This document shows positions 1-8,175 of a DNA stretch of 36,250 nucleotides, piece by piece; position 1 is the stretch's first letter; each line of letters opens with the position of its first letter. Made by a program: the position numbers and the translations under genes. The notes under the pieces were generated by a model, which ran no database searches, was not told where the DNA came from, and saw nothing but the letters and a program-made list of their open reading frames with translations. Source of the DNA: Eubacteriales bacterium (lineage in GTDB: Bacteria > Bacillota > Clostridia > Lachnospirales > Lachnospiraceae); NCBI GenBank assembly GCA_030524715.1, contig JAUNGB010000056.1:1-36250 (forward strand). Direction: 5' to 3'.

Positions 1-7
1 GGGGAGT

Positions 8-70
8 TTGAGGGGGACCTTCGGGCTTCGCAACTTCGAGATGGTCCCCCTCAAGGTTTTCTATTTTCTT
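8..70 (+). terminator. Strong hairpin with T-rich tail, left edge
   Basis: A 12-bp perfect stem (8-19 with 43-54) encloses a 23-nt loop. Read on the + strand it is followed by a T-rich tail (57-70), so it best fits a terminator for a rightward gene lying left of the window. On the minus strand it sits just after fhs and is preceded, not followed, by the T/A-rich tract, so it may also end the fhs transcript, with less support. Confidence 0.6.
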
Positions 71-95
71 AAAATAATTTCTTTAGAATAAAGAA

Positions 96-1781
96 TTAGA
101 ACAATCCAGTGATTTTTCCATTCTCGTCTACGTCGATCCTCTCCGCAGCCGGTACCTTCGGAAGACCTGGCATGGTCATGATCTCGCCTGTCAGGGCTAC
201 GATGAAGCCTGCGCCTGCGGAGATCTTCAGGTTACGTACCGTTACCTCAAAGTCTGTAGGAGCGCCGAGCTTAGTCTGGTCGTCTGTTAAGCTGTACTGT
301 GTTTTAGCTACACAGATCGGGCAGTTGCCGAAGCCGAGAGCTTCCAGTTCTTTCGCCTGTTTCTGAGCGTTTGCGGTCAGGACAACTCTCTTGCCGCCGT
401 AGATCTTCTGTACGATTGCGTTCAGCTTGTCTTCAATGCTGCCTTCCAGTTCGTAGGAGTAGGTGAAGTCGTTGGGTTCTTCCACAAGACGGATAACCTC
501 TTCCGCAAGCTTGACGCCGCCCTCGCCGCCTTTTGCCCATACTTCGGAAAGAGCAACGTTAACGCCCAGTTCCTTACATTTCTGCTCAACCAGGTCAAGC
601 TCTGCCTTGGTATCGGTAGGGAATGCGTTGATGGCAACTACGCACGGCAGTTTGTATACGTTTTTGATGTTGCTTACATGCTTCAGAAGGTTCGGAAGAC
701 CTTTTTCCAGAGCCTCCAGGTTTTCATTGTTCAGCTCAGCCTTCGGTACGCCGCCGTTGTATTTCAGGGCGCGTACGGTAGCTACGATAACGACTGCGTT
801 GGGTTTCAGGCCTGCCATACGGCACTTGATATCCAGGAATTTCTCCGCGCCCAGGTCTGCGCCGAAGCCTGCCTCTGTGATGGCATAGTCAGCCAGCTTC
901 AGGGCCATCTTAGTTGCGGTTACAGAGTTACATCCGTGAGCGATGTTCGCGAACGGTCCGCCGTGAACGATGGCCGGAACATGCTCTAAGGTCTGTACCA
1001 GGTTTGGCTTCAGGGCGTCCTTAAGAAGCGCGGTCATAGCGCCCTCTGCGTGAAGGTCGCCTGCGGTAACCGGTTTCTGTTCGGAAGCTTTGCCGTATGT
1101 ATAGCCGATGATAATTTTGGATAATCTTTCCTTCAGGTCCTTGATGTTGCTTGCAAGACAGAGAACTGCCATGATCTCGGAAGCAACGGTGATATCGTAG
1201 CCGTCTTCACGAGGCATACCGTTGGTCTTTCCGCCAAGGCCGTCTACTACGTTACGGAGCTGACGGTCGTTCATGTCCACGCATCTTCTCCAGGTAATCT
1301 TTCTCGGGTCAATGTTCAGAGCGTTGCCCTGGAAGATATGGTTGTCGATCATAGCTGCCAGCAGGTTGTTGGCTGCGCCGATCGCATGGAAATCGCCTGT
1401 AAAGTGCAGGTTGATGTCTTCCATAGGAACAACCTGAGCGTATCCGCCGCCTGCAGCGCCGCCCTTAACGCCGAATACCGGTCCCAGGGACGGCTCACGA
1501 AGAGCAACCATAACGTTTTTGCCAAGCTTCTGCATACCGTCTGCAAGACCTACGGTTGTGGTGGTCTTCCCTTCGCCTGCCGGTGTGGGGTTGATAGCGG
1601 TAACCAGGATCAGCTTGCCGTTTTCTTTGTCAGAATCTTTCAACAGGTTGTAGTCGATTTTTGCTTTGTACTTGCCGTACTGCTCCAGATATTTGTCATC
1701 GATGCCTGCTTTAGCCGCAATGTCAGTAATTGGAAGCATTTCGCATTCCTGTGCGATTTCGATGTCTGTTTTGAATCCCAT
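96..1781 (-). CDS. fhs: Formate--tetrahydrofolate ligase
   Basis: ATP-dependent activation of formate to 10-formyl-THF, the second step of the methyl branch of the Wood-Ljungdahl pathway; cytoplasmic. The protein is 561 aa, a normal length for the family (about 556-560). The nucleotide-binding loop [11 protein letters not shown] lies near residues 66-76, and family stretches such as [20 protein letters not shown] and the C-terminal [14 protein letters not shown] are visible. The frame stays open to 1853, but the ATG at 1781 is chosen because AAGGAGG stands 8 nt before it and because homologues begin [11 protein letters not shown]. It is the last gene of the leftward acs cluster. A 10-bp hairpin (1864-1892) separates it from the DUF3786 gene, so it may also have its own transcript. 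No damage is seen. Confidence 0.97.
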   Translation of the reverse strand: MGFKTDIEIAQECEMLPITDIAAKAGIDDKYLEQYGKYKAKIDYNLLKDSDKENGKLILVTAINPTPAGEGKTTTTVGLADGMQKLGKNVMVALREPSLGPVFGVKGGAAGGGYAQVVPMEDINLHFTGDFHAIGAANNLLAAMIDNHIFQGNALNIDPRKITWRRCVDMNDRQLRNVVDGLGGKTNGMPREDGYDITVASEIMAVLCLASNIKDLKERLSKIIIGYTYGKASEQKPVTAGDLHAEGAMTALLKDALKPNLVQTLEHVPAIVHGGPFANIAHGCNSVTATKMALKLADYAITEAGFGADLGAEKFLDIKCRMAGLKPNAVVIVATVRALKYNGGVPKAELNNENLEALEKGLPNLLKHVSNIKNVYKLPCVVAINAFPTDTKAELDLVEQKCKELGVNVALSEVWAKGGEGGVKLAEEVIRLVEEPNDFTYSYELEGSIEDKLNAIVQKIYGGKRVVLTANAQKQAKELEALGFGNCPICVAKTQYSLTDDQTKLGAPTDFEVTVRNLKISAGAGFIVALTGEIMTMPGLPKVPAAERIDVDENGKITGLF

Positions 1782-1863
1782 AAAAATTACCTCCTTTTTC
1801 TTTACGCCATCCGGACGATTATCACCAGGACGGCACCCTTTGGGTTTATACACATCTTCGTCT

Positions 1864-1892
1864 ATTAAAACAGATACCCCGCCTGTTTTAAT
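1864..1892 (-). terminator. Hairpin between DUF3786 gene and fhs
   Basis: A perfect 10-bp stem (ATTAAAACAG / CTGTTTTAAT) with a 9-nt loop lies 12 nt after the DUF3786 stop codon. On the minus strand the descending arm contains TTTT followed by AATAG. This suits a weak intrinsic terminator or attenuator before fhs. There is no long U-tract, so partial read-through is likely. Confidence 0.45.
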
Positions 1893-1903
1893 CTTCAGAA
1901 TAA

Positions 1904-2566
1904 TCAGAGGACTTTCCCGAAAGCCTTCAGAGAGCCGATGATCACGTCTCCCATAACCGCCATATCCTCTGCCTGGAAAGATACCGGAAAGTTATCAGAA
2001 AACAGGATCTGGGAAGACGGCGGAAACTCTTCGTCTCCCTCCCACAGGATCATCTGTATCTGATATCCCGGATAAATCTCCACTTCATAAGCTATATCAC
2101 CGTGCTTCACCGGCGCCCCATGGATATGCTCCATAATCGCCCGAAAAGCCTCCAGCCTGTTCCCGTAGGAAAAAGCAAGACGTTTGATACAGCGCCCGTC
2201 AAACTGCCTCAGATAGACCTCTCCCCAAGGCATTTCCCGGTAAGTTTTAAATTTGCCGCTCCCTGTGGATTCCGCGCCTGAAAGCAGGAAACGAATCGTA
2301 AGGATTTTGGCATAGATCATTTCCTCCAGAGGGTAAAAGCCCATGTGGTCAGCCAGGTGCGTTACCTGAAAATTCGGAAAGGAAATCTGGTAGACTGTCC
2401 CAAGAAATCTCAGGGTAAAAAGCCGTGTTTCCTGATCATAGGGAATCCCCAGACGTTTGGCGATCTCTAAGGGATCTGCCTTCTGATACTGCTCCATATA
2501 ATGTTCCCAGGGCATCCTTTCCTTGCTGTCCTTCTCATATCCTAAATCATTTAAGTTAAAAGCCAT
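1904..2566 (-). CDS. DUF3786 domain-containing protein
   Basis: A 220-aa soluble protein with no signal peptide or membrane segment. Its overall pattern (an early [23 protein letters not shown] segment, a central [39 protein letters not shown] region and a C-terminal ILFSDNFP motif) fits the uncharacterised DUF3786 family. The biochemical function is unknown. From general knowledge, the family occurs in anaerobes near corrinoid and Wood-Ljungdahl genes, and its place here between acsV and fhs agrees. It probably acts in C1 metabolism or corrinoid handling, but this is inference. The start ATG at 2566 is preceded by AGAGGTGG at good spacing. There is no Cys-rich motif, so it is unlikely to carry an Fe-S cluster. 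Confidence 0.8.
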   Translation of the reverse strand: MAFNLNDLGYEKDSKERMPWEHYMEQYQKADPLEIAKRLGIPYDQETRLFTLRFLGTVYQISFPNFQVTHLADHMGFYPLEEMIYAKILTIRFLLSGAESTGSGKFKTYREMPWGEVYLRQFDGRCIKRLAFSYGNRLEAFRAIMEHIHGAPVKHGDIAYEVEIYPGYQIQMILWEGDEEFPPSSQILFSDNFPVSFQAEDMAVMGDVIIGSLKAFGKVL

Positions 2567-2769
2567 GTGCCACCTCTGTTAATTTTGTATAAATTTGCCG
2601 CTGTCTGCATCTGCAGTCTGCAGGCAGCAGCAGTGATTTTATTCCTGCGGGCAACGGGCCGAACAGACATGCCTGCATCCATTTGGCGGCTGCCGCAAGG
2701 GTATTTAACATAATTTCAGATGCTGTCCGCAGCCGTCGCTGCAAACAGTATCCTTTTATTTATAACTGT
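2567..2769. other. Intergenic spacer acsV / DUF3786 gene
   Basis: A 203-bp spacer rich in GCAGC and CTGCAG words with several short inverted repeats (for example GGCGGC-T-GCCGC near 2682). A 62-codon open frame on minus overlaps it, but it has no ribosome binding site and no recognisable product. No convincing promoter was found. Confidence 0.4.
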
Positions 2770-4701
2770 TTATAACTGCGCCATCACATCCGGGAACAAA
2801 GTCGTATCGGTGTGAGGGATAAAGCATGCGCCCACAAATTCATCCATGTAGGTGGGAACCGCTGAAAGTTCCAGATACGTCATATTGGACGCCAGGCTGT
2901 AAACTTTCTTCTCTGCCTCTGTGGAAAGAAGCATCAGGTAAGAGCCTGTCAGGGATGAATTGCCGATATAGTGGAATTTTTCCAGAGGAATATCCGGGAA
3001 CATTCCGATATTTACTGCGTTTTTCATATTGATTCCGCTTCCGATGCCGCCCGCCACATATACGTCGTCGATCATGGATACGTCGAAATCCAGGGAACTG
3101 AGCATAGTACGGATCGCGGAGAAAATAGCTCCTTTGGCACGGATGAAGTTGTCGATATCCACCTCCGTGATCTCCACATCCTTCACAGAACCGGCCTCTT
3201 CTTCAAAAGCAAGCACGTAGCTTCCCATGCCGTACTGGTCATGCCTTACACGCTTACCCTCGCGGACAAATTTGCCCTTGGGGTTAATAATACCCGTGAT
3301 AAACAGCTCGCTGATCACATCAATGATACCGGAGCCGCAAAGGCCGATCGGCTTCGTTCCGGGCTCTCCCACAACCTTATAGGAGGGTTCCATGGTTTCT
3401 TTATCGATGGTACATGCCTCAATGGCTCCGTCTGTAGCACGCATGCCGCAGCTAATATCCCCGCCCTCAAAGGCAGGTCCTGCGGAACATGCGCAGCTCA
3501 TCATGAAGTCAGAGTTTCCAAATACAAGCTCTCCGTTGGTTCCAAGGTCAATGAACAGGGAAAATTCCGGCCTGTTCCAGATCATGCTCACCAGCGTTCC
3601 GGCAGTGATATCACCGCCTACATAGCTTCCTATATTGGGAGCCACAATAATATGGGCGTCCTGGTTAATATCAATTCCCACGTCGGAAGCAAACAGGGAA
3701 TTTGTTTTAAAGAATGCAGGAATGTATGGTTCCATACGCAGCGGATCTGCATTGATTCCTGCAAACAGATGATTCATAGTCGTGTTGGATGCAACGCACA
3801 TCCGGTAGATCTGATTTCTGGAAATACCGGCACTTTTGCACATTTCGCGGATCATGGGATTAATGGTCTCCTTGATCACTGCGTCCTGCAGCTTCTTTTT
3901 GCCGCCCGGCTTCTGCTGTTCAATAATACGGTTGATCACGTCCGCACCATAGCGGATCTGACCGTTGCCTGCAGAACCCTTTGCCAGAATTTCGCCGTTT
4001 TCCATATTGATGATCACGGCTGATACAGTTGTTGTACCAATATCTACTGCAAGACCGCATACTACAACATCCTCGCTCATTCCGTAGATGTCATAGACAA
4101 ACATGTCGTTCGGCGTTGTCCGCAGGATACATTTTACTTGATAGTTATTGTCGCGCATGACATCCGGCAGTTTCTTAAGGACTGCATACGGAATCCGCAC
4201 ACGCTTAATGTTCAGGAATTTACGAAGCGCCCTTGTAAGGCGTTCATTGTCCGGCATGGTATCGTCCAGGCTCGGAGGATCCATCGTCACCTCCACAACA
4301 TCCAGACTGTTATTTAACATAATGCCGGTTAGTTCAATCTCTCTCTTGGCTTTTTCAAAAATGGCAATTTCCTCTTTGGAGCTTAAATCCGCCACTTTCA
4401 TTCTGCTCTTGTATGCAGAAGCAATATCCGGTACCAGCACAGTCACGTCCGCGCAAACCGTACTTACACAGGCCAGTCTCCAGCCGTTATTGTATTCTTC
4501 ATCCGCAATATGAAGTGTTTTCTTGGAATTTAATTCTCCGCCTTTTAACTGCACCCGGCATTTCCCGCAGGAAGCGTTTCCGGAACAGGGGGCGTCAATA
4601 GCGACATTGGCCTCCCGTGCAATTTCCAATAAATTATCCCCCGCATTGGCATATGTTTCTACCACACTGCCATCTTCGAATGCAAATGTTACCTTAAACA
4701 T
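2770..4701 (-). CDS. acsV: Corrinoid activation/regeneration protein (RACo-type)
   Basis: Reductive activator of the corrinoid iron-sulfur protein: it uses ATP to return accidentally oxidised Co(II) to catalytic Co(I). The protein is 643 aa. An N-terminal [2Fe-2S] ferredoxin domain has Cys39, Cys45, Cys48 and Cys78 (C-x5-C-x2-C ... C). A linker follows, then an ASKHA-type ATPase region starting near residue 219 (VDIGTTT) with further motifs FIDLGTNGE and GLCGSGIIDV, typical of the DUF4445 C-terminal part. The frame extends to 4767, but the ATG at 4701 has AAAGGTGG at proper spacing and gives the family's usual N-terminus. It lies downstream of a factor-independent terminator after acsE, which suggests lower expression than the AcsCD substrate, as suits a repair enzyme. 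Confidence 0.93.
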   Translation of the reverse strand: MFKVTFAFEDGSVVETYANAGDNLLEIAREANVAIDAPCSGNASCGKCRVQLKGGELNSKKTLHIADEEYNNGWRLACVSTVCADVTVLVPDIASAYKSRMKVADLSSKEEIAIFEKAKREIELTGIMLNNSLDVVEVTMDPPSLDDTMPDNERLTRALRKFLNIKRVRIPYAVLKKLPDVMRDNNYQVKCILRTTPNDMFVYDIYGMSEDVVVCGLAVDIGTTTVSAVIINMENGEILAKGSAGNGQIRYGADVINRIIEQQKPGGKKKLQDAVIKETINPMIREMCKSAGISRNQIYRMCVASNTTMNHLFAGINADPLRMEPYIPAFFKTNSLFASDVGIDINQDAHIIVAPNIGSYVGGDITAGTLVSMIWNRPEFSLFIDLGTNGELVFGNSDFMMSCACSAGPAFEGGDISCGMRATDGAIEACTIDKETMEPSYKVVGEPGTKPIGLCGSGIIDVISELFITGIINPKGKFVREGKRVRHDQYGMGSYVLAFEEEAGSVKDVEITEVDIDNFIRAKGAIFSAIRTMLSSLDFDVSMIDDVYVAGGIGSGINMKNAVNIGMFPDIPLEKFHYIGNSSLTGSYLMLLSTEAEKKVYSLASNMTYLELSAVPTYMDEFVGACFIPHTDTTLFPDVMAQL

Positions 4702-4773
4702 CCGGCAACCACCTTTCTCACAGCCTTTTAAAAAGGAATCCTGCTGCTCATGAACAAAGTTTCCCATTTGATG

Positions 4774-4802
4774 AAAAAGGCTGAAGGCCGAAGCCTCCAG
4801 CC
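4774..4802 (-). terminator. Intrinsic terminator/attenuator between acsE and acsV
   Basis: On the minus strand a 10-bp stem (GGCTGGAGGC / GCCTTCAGCC, one G-U pair in RNA) closes on a TTCG tetraloop and is followed directly by TTTTT (complement of 4774-4778). This is a textbook intrinsic terminator placed 36 nt after the acsE stop and 72 nt before the acsV start. It probably reduces expression of acsV, DUF3786 and fhs relative to the genes before it. Confidence 0.85.
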
Positions 4803-4838
4803 TCCGATTGTGTTTATTAAGAGAATCCCTGTTTTAAA

Positions 4839-5624
4839 TTAGATTTCCAGATAGGAATCAGCGTACAGAGTATTGTTCTTGAATACATCACAGGATTTGA
4901 TCGTTTCCATCAGACGAAGGTCGTTCGGGTTTACGATTGCAGATGTCAGGCCCTGCATCATAGCCATGGCAACCAGAGCGGAGTCCATGATCGGACGGAT
5001 GTGCTTCGGCATACCATTGCTGTTATTGGAAAGACCGCCTGTGGAGTTTAATCCCATTTCGGAGAACATTTTGATGGCTTCCAGAACTTCCATCTGTTTG
5101 TCCTGCATTCCTTTCACTACCAGGAACAACGGGTCAAACCAGAGATCCTGAGGATCCATGCCAAGCATCATACCTCTCTCTAACATGTTCTGACAGTGCA
5201 TCATACGCTCGTCATTATCAGAAGCAACCATACCGGAAGAACAAAGTGCGATAACGATCGCATCATTGGCTGCGGCAAGGTCGATATTTGCGATTCTGTC
5301 TCCTGCGTCCGCGGAGTTAACGATTGGTTTTCCTTTTGCTCTGTTGTATACGGAAATACCGGCTTCGATTGCTTTCATATTTGTGGTATCCAAAGCAAGC
5401 GGAACGTTGTCAAATTCTCCCTGAAGGAGCTGAACAGCCCATTTCATCAGGTCTTCTCCATCGTTCTCTGCCGGTCCGATATTCACATCCAGATATGTTG
5501 CACCTGCATCCAGCTGCTGTTTTGCTCTTTTCAGGATCGGCTCAGGGTCTCTTTCGGTAAATGCTTTGTTTACCGCCGGTGCTGTTGTTGAAAGTCTCTC
5601 CCCAATAGTTACAAATTTTGCCAT
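4839..5624 (-). CDS. acsE: 5-methyl-THF:corrinoid Fe-S protein methyltransferase
   Basis: Moves the methyl group from 5-methyltetrahydrofolate to the cobalt of the corrinoid iron-sulfur protein AcsCD, linking the methyl and carbonyl branches. The protein is 261 aa, the same size as characterised MeTr enzymes (262). It is a single pterin-binding TIM barrel: an early DAGATYLDVNIGPA strand, LALDTTN, PIVNSADAG, and the GLSNNSNGMP loop that carries the Asn known to hydrogen-bond the pterin. The ATG at 5624 follows AAAGGAG at good spacing. It lies 103 bp downstream of acsC in the same direction and is followed by a strong terminator. Confidence 0.97.
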   Translation of the reverse strand: MAKFVTIGERLSTTAPAVNKAFTERDPEPILKRAKQQLDAGATYLDVNIGPAENDGEDLMKWAVQLLQGEFDNVPLALDTTNMKAIEAGISVYNRAKGKPIVNSADAGDRIANIDLAAANDAIVIALCSSGMVASDNDERMMHCQNMLERGMMLGMDPQDLWFDPLFLVVKGMQDKQMEVLEAIKMFSEMGLNSTGGLSNNSNGMPKHIRPIMDSALVAMAMMQGLTSAIVNPNDLRLMETIKSCDVFKNNTLYADSYLEI

Positions 5625-5727
5625 ACTCTTGTTCTCCTTTATCTTTACTATTGATTATGCACGGAGGATATCAGGTGTCCTCCTGCTGATTTCGTGGAAC
5701 CCGGCCCTTTTACAGGCCGGATCCGTC

Positions 5728-7074
5728 TTATGCCTGCATGTCTTTTAAGAACTTCACAAGCTGTACAGCTTCTCTTGGTCCTACGATAATCTCCCATCCC
5801 GGAAGTTTTGCTTCAAGATCGCCCTTGAGGACGGCAACCTTACCAGGAATCACAAGCTTTCTGCATTTTACCTTCGGCTCAACGTTCTCGATGATATACT
5901 TGGAAATGCTGTTGCCGGAGAATTTACCTGCAGCCCAGGAGGTCAGTACGGATAATCCGCCCGCATCGTTGATAACCAGGTTAAGCGGAACGCCTGAGCG
6001 CTCCAGCTCGCCGGATACTACGAAGTAGGTCAGGGCGAAGTCTACGGTGGTTACAACCAGAGAGTTCTCGTCCGCGCCGTTTAACTGGTAGATACCCGGT
6101 TCTACCTTCATCGGCTTCTGCGGGTCAGTAAACAGGTTCTGGCGCAGTCCGTATAACGGAAGTGCTTCTGCATATGTCATCTGCTCCATAACGATGATGG
6201 AACCATATTTCATAGTGAACAGAGCTGCCAGGGCTGCCTGCATATGTACGTCGCCCTTAGCGATCTTAACCGTATTTACGATGGACGGATAGCCAAAGGT
6301 TCTGTCCTGATCCTTGATCGCTGCGCGGCGGACCAGTACTGCGTTTTTGAAGGTTTCTTTTAAGTCTGCCCCTGTTACATCCAGTACAAGATTCTTGTTT
6401 CCAAGCTTCTCAAGTGCTGCAACAGTGTCATACAGTTCATTGATATCTTTGCCGGATACGCCGAGAACAACGCCGGCTCCGGTTGCTGCGGCATTCATTG
6501 CTTCGTAGTTGGAAGCGTTTGCTCCGTTCAGAACCGGTTTGCTGTCTTTACATACTTCCAGAGCTGCCTTTGCGATTTCAACGTCTGAACATCCAAGAAC
6601 CAGAGTTCTGCCAAGTCCGGCAGCCTTTTTCACCAGTTCTGTGTATTTAGCAGCATCTGCGTCCTCGCCGCAGTTTACGTATACAAGCTCTGCGTACATT
6701 CTCTCGCCGATACGGTCATAGTCAACCTTCGGGATCTCCGCAAGCTTAGCGTCTACTGCCGCATCGTCCATATCTGTGCAGAGTGCGACTGCATATCTGG
6801 TTTTGCTTACAAATGTTTTTTCATGTCTGAATAAAACAGTCTCGCCGCCCAGGGAGAATTCTCCGTCGCCTGTGCCGATCTTGATTGTTTTCATTGGCGG
6901 AGCGGTTGCCTCAGACAGAGAAGCGATCGCTTCGTCAGACATGTGCGGACACTGCTCAATTTTCATAGCGCCCTGTGCAACTTTCATAGAGAAAGCCATA
7001 CATGTCGGGCATCCACATTCCTTACAGTTTTTCTTTGGTGTTAATTTAAAGATCTGAATACCATTCAGTGCCAT
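5728..7074 (-). CDS. acsC: Corrinoid iron-sulfur protein large subunit
   Basis: Large subunit of the heterodimeric methyl carrier that takes the methyl group from AcsE and gives it to the A-cluster of acetyl-CoA synthase. The protein is 448 aa. The N-terminal [4Fe-4S] domain has the NCKECGCPTC motif (Cys17, Cys20, Cys25) and Cys42 (QCPHM). A TIM-barrel domain follows, and a C-terminal Rossmann-like corrinoid-binding domain (DAGGLSVLTSWAAGKF region) ends near GWEIIVGPREA. The ATG at 7074 has AGGAGG 8 nt upstream. It starts only 20 bp after acsD, so the two subunits are almost certainly cotranscribed and made in equal amounts. Confidence 0.97.
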   Translation of the reverse strand: MALNGIQIFKLTPKKNCKECGCPTCMAFSMKVAQGAMKIEQCPHMSDEAIASLSEATAPPMKTIKIGTGDGEFSLGGETVLFRHEKTFVSKTRYAVALCTDMDDAAVDAKLAEIPKVDYDRIGERMYAELVYVNCGEDADAAKYTELVKKAAGLGRTLVLGCSDVEIAKAALEVCKDSKPVLNGANASNYEAMNAAATGAGVVLGVSGKDINELYDTVAALEKLGNKNLVLDVTGADLKETFKNAVLVRRAAIKDQDRTFGYPSIVNTVKIAKGDVHMQAALAALFTMKYGSIIVMEQMTYAEALPLYGLRQNLFTDPQKPMKVEPGIYQLNGADENSLVVTTVDFALTYFVVSGELERSGVPLNLVINDAGGLSVLTSWAAGKFSGNSISKYIIENVEPKVKCRKLVIPGKVAVLKGDLEAKLPGWEIIVGPREAVQLVKFLKDMQA

Positions 7075-7094
7075 ATCTTCTTCCTCCTATTCCA

Positions 7095-8036
7095 TTACAC
7101 AAGTGCTTTGATCATCTGGGAAATTGTAGCCACAGACTGAGGATGTCTCAGGATAACTGCGTCAGAGCCTGCTGCCAGGTCTGCTGCCGCTGTCATGATC
7201 TCCATTTCGACTCCACGAACGTCCTGGGGTCCCCATTCCGGCATATCAGCTTCAGAAGCGGATGCTTCTTTTACAGCCCATGTCTCGGAAGCAACTGGTG
7301 TAATAATAGGCATCTGCAGCATGTTGTCGTTCTGACCTAATGCTGCACCTTTGATACGGTCCATAGTGGATACAACATATTCGTATCCGTATCCGACGCA
7401 TGCACTTCCGACGTTCATAACGATCTTCTGCGCATTAACACCTAACTGTGTTGTCACAACGTTTAACTGCTTTGCAAGGTTGATATCTACAGCGGACTCC
7501 GCACCGACGATCTGATTGTAAGCAAGTCCGGCTGCAGCGCCGATTGCTTTGTAGTTTTCTTCTTTTTCGGACATGACCAGAACGTTCCGGCCCTGCAATA
7601 CTTCTGCAACCTTCGGAAGAAGCTCAGCGTCCTTCTCAACGTTCTTGCAGCCCTCAACTACTAATGGACAGTCGATCGCCCCTGCAACCTCTTTTACTAC
7701 TTCGATTAACTCGTCAACAGATTTGTCAGCACCGTTCGGGTCTCCGCCTTCCAGAACAAGTGCAACAAAATCAGCACCTTCCATAGCTGCCGCCTTCTTA
7801 GCGATATCAGCCATGGTAGCGGCGCCTTCATAGTATGCCGCGATGCCTTCGGATGCGCCTTCTAAGCCCATGTCAGAAATTTCAACACCGACCTTTGGGG
7901 TGTTCTCTGACGGAGCGTCAAAGGTATAGAAAGGAAATGTGCAATCTCCTCCTAACGTAACAGTCTTGTCGCCGCTTCCGATCGTGACTGTGTTAATCTT
8001 TGCGTTAAACTTTTGTGGTTTCTGATTAAACGGCAT
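7095..8036 (-). CDS. acsD: Corrinoid iron-sulfur protein small subunit
   Basis: Small subunit of the corrinoid iron-sulfur protein; with AcsC it encloses the cobalamin and helps dock AcsE and AcsB. The protein is 313 aa, close to the usual length of about 310-325. It is a TIM barrel without an Fe-S motif, with the family pattern KVGVEISDMG near the N-terminus and the conserved C-terminal AVKEA...EWGPQDVRGVEMEIMTA region. The ATG at 8036 follows AAGGAGG. It precedes acsC by 20 bp and follows the second acsB by 139 bp, a spacer that holds two hairpins. Confidence 0.96.
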   Translation of the reverse strand: MPFNQKPQKFNAKINTVTIGSGDKTVTLGGDCTFPFYTFDAPSENTPKVGVEISDMGLEGASEGIAAYYEGAATMADIAKKAAAMEGADFVALVLEGGDPNGADKSVDELIEVVKEVAGAIDCPLVVEGCKNVEKDAELLPKVAEVLQGRNVLVMSEKEENYKAIGAAAGLAYNQIVGAESAVDINLAKQLNVVTTQLGVNAQKIVMNVGSACVGYGYEYVVSTMDRIKGAALGQNDNMLQMPIITPVASETWAVKEASASEADMPEWGPQDVRGVEMEIMTAAADLAAGSDAVILRHPQSVATISQMIKALV

Positions 8037-8067
8037 TTCTCGTTAGCCTCCTTAAAAAAATTATTTA

Positions 8068-8097
8068 TGCAGGCGCGCCAGGCCTGACACGCCTGCA
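8068..8097 (-). terminator. Hairpin before acsD
   Basis: An 8-bp stem (TGCAGGCG / CGCCTGCA) with a 14-nt loop. On the minus strand a T-run (7 T) begins about 8 nt beyond the stem, directly before the acsD ribosome binding site. It could be an attenuator, a processing site or an mRNA stabiliser. The gap before the T-run makes strong termination unlikely. Confidence 0.35.
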
Positions 8098-8124
8098 ATT
8101 TAACAATATTATTATGATACCTTC

Positions 8125-8142
8125 TGTCATGCGGGCATGACA
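8125..8142. repeat. 18-bp near-perfect palindrome between acsB and acsD
   Basis: TGTCATGC-GG-GCATGACA is an 8-bp inverted repeat with a two-base centre, 33 bp after the end of the downstream acsB. It could be a dimeric regulator site or an RNA hairpin. No matching second copy was noticed in the window. Confidence 0.5.
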
Positions 8143-8175
8143 AACAGGACATTTTTGCCCTGATATCATATTATA

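Noticed and set aside
2556-2744. Possible 62-aa gene on minus between acsV and the DUF3786 gene
   Set aside because: No Shine-Dalgarno sequence, low-complexity composition, and overlap with the real start of the DUF3786 gene.
2971-4023. A 350-codon open frame on + opposite acsV
   Set aside because: Antisense shadow of the AcsV ATPase region; no ribosome binding site and no family features.
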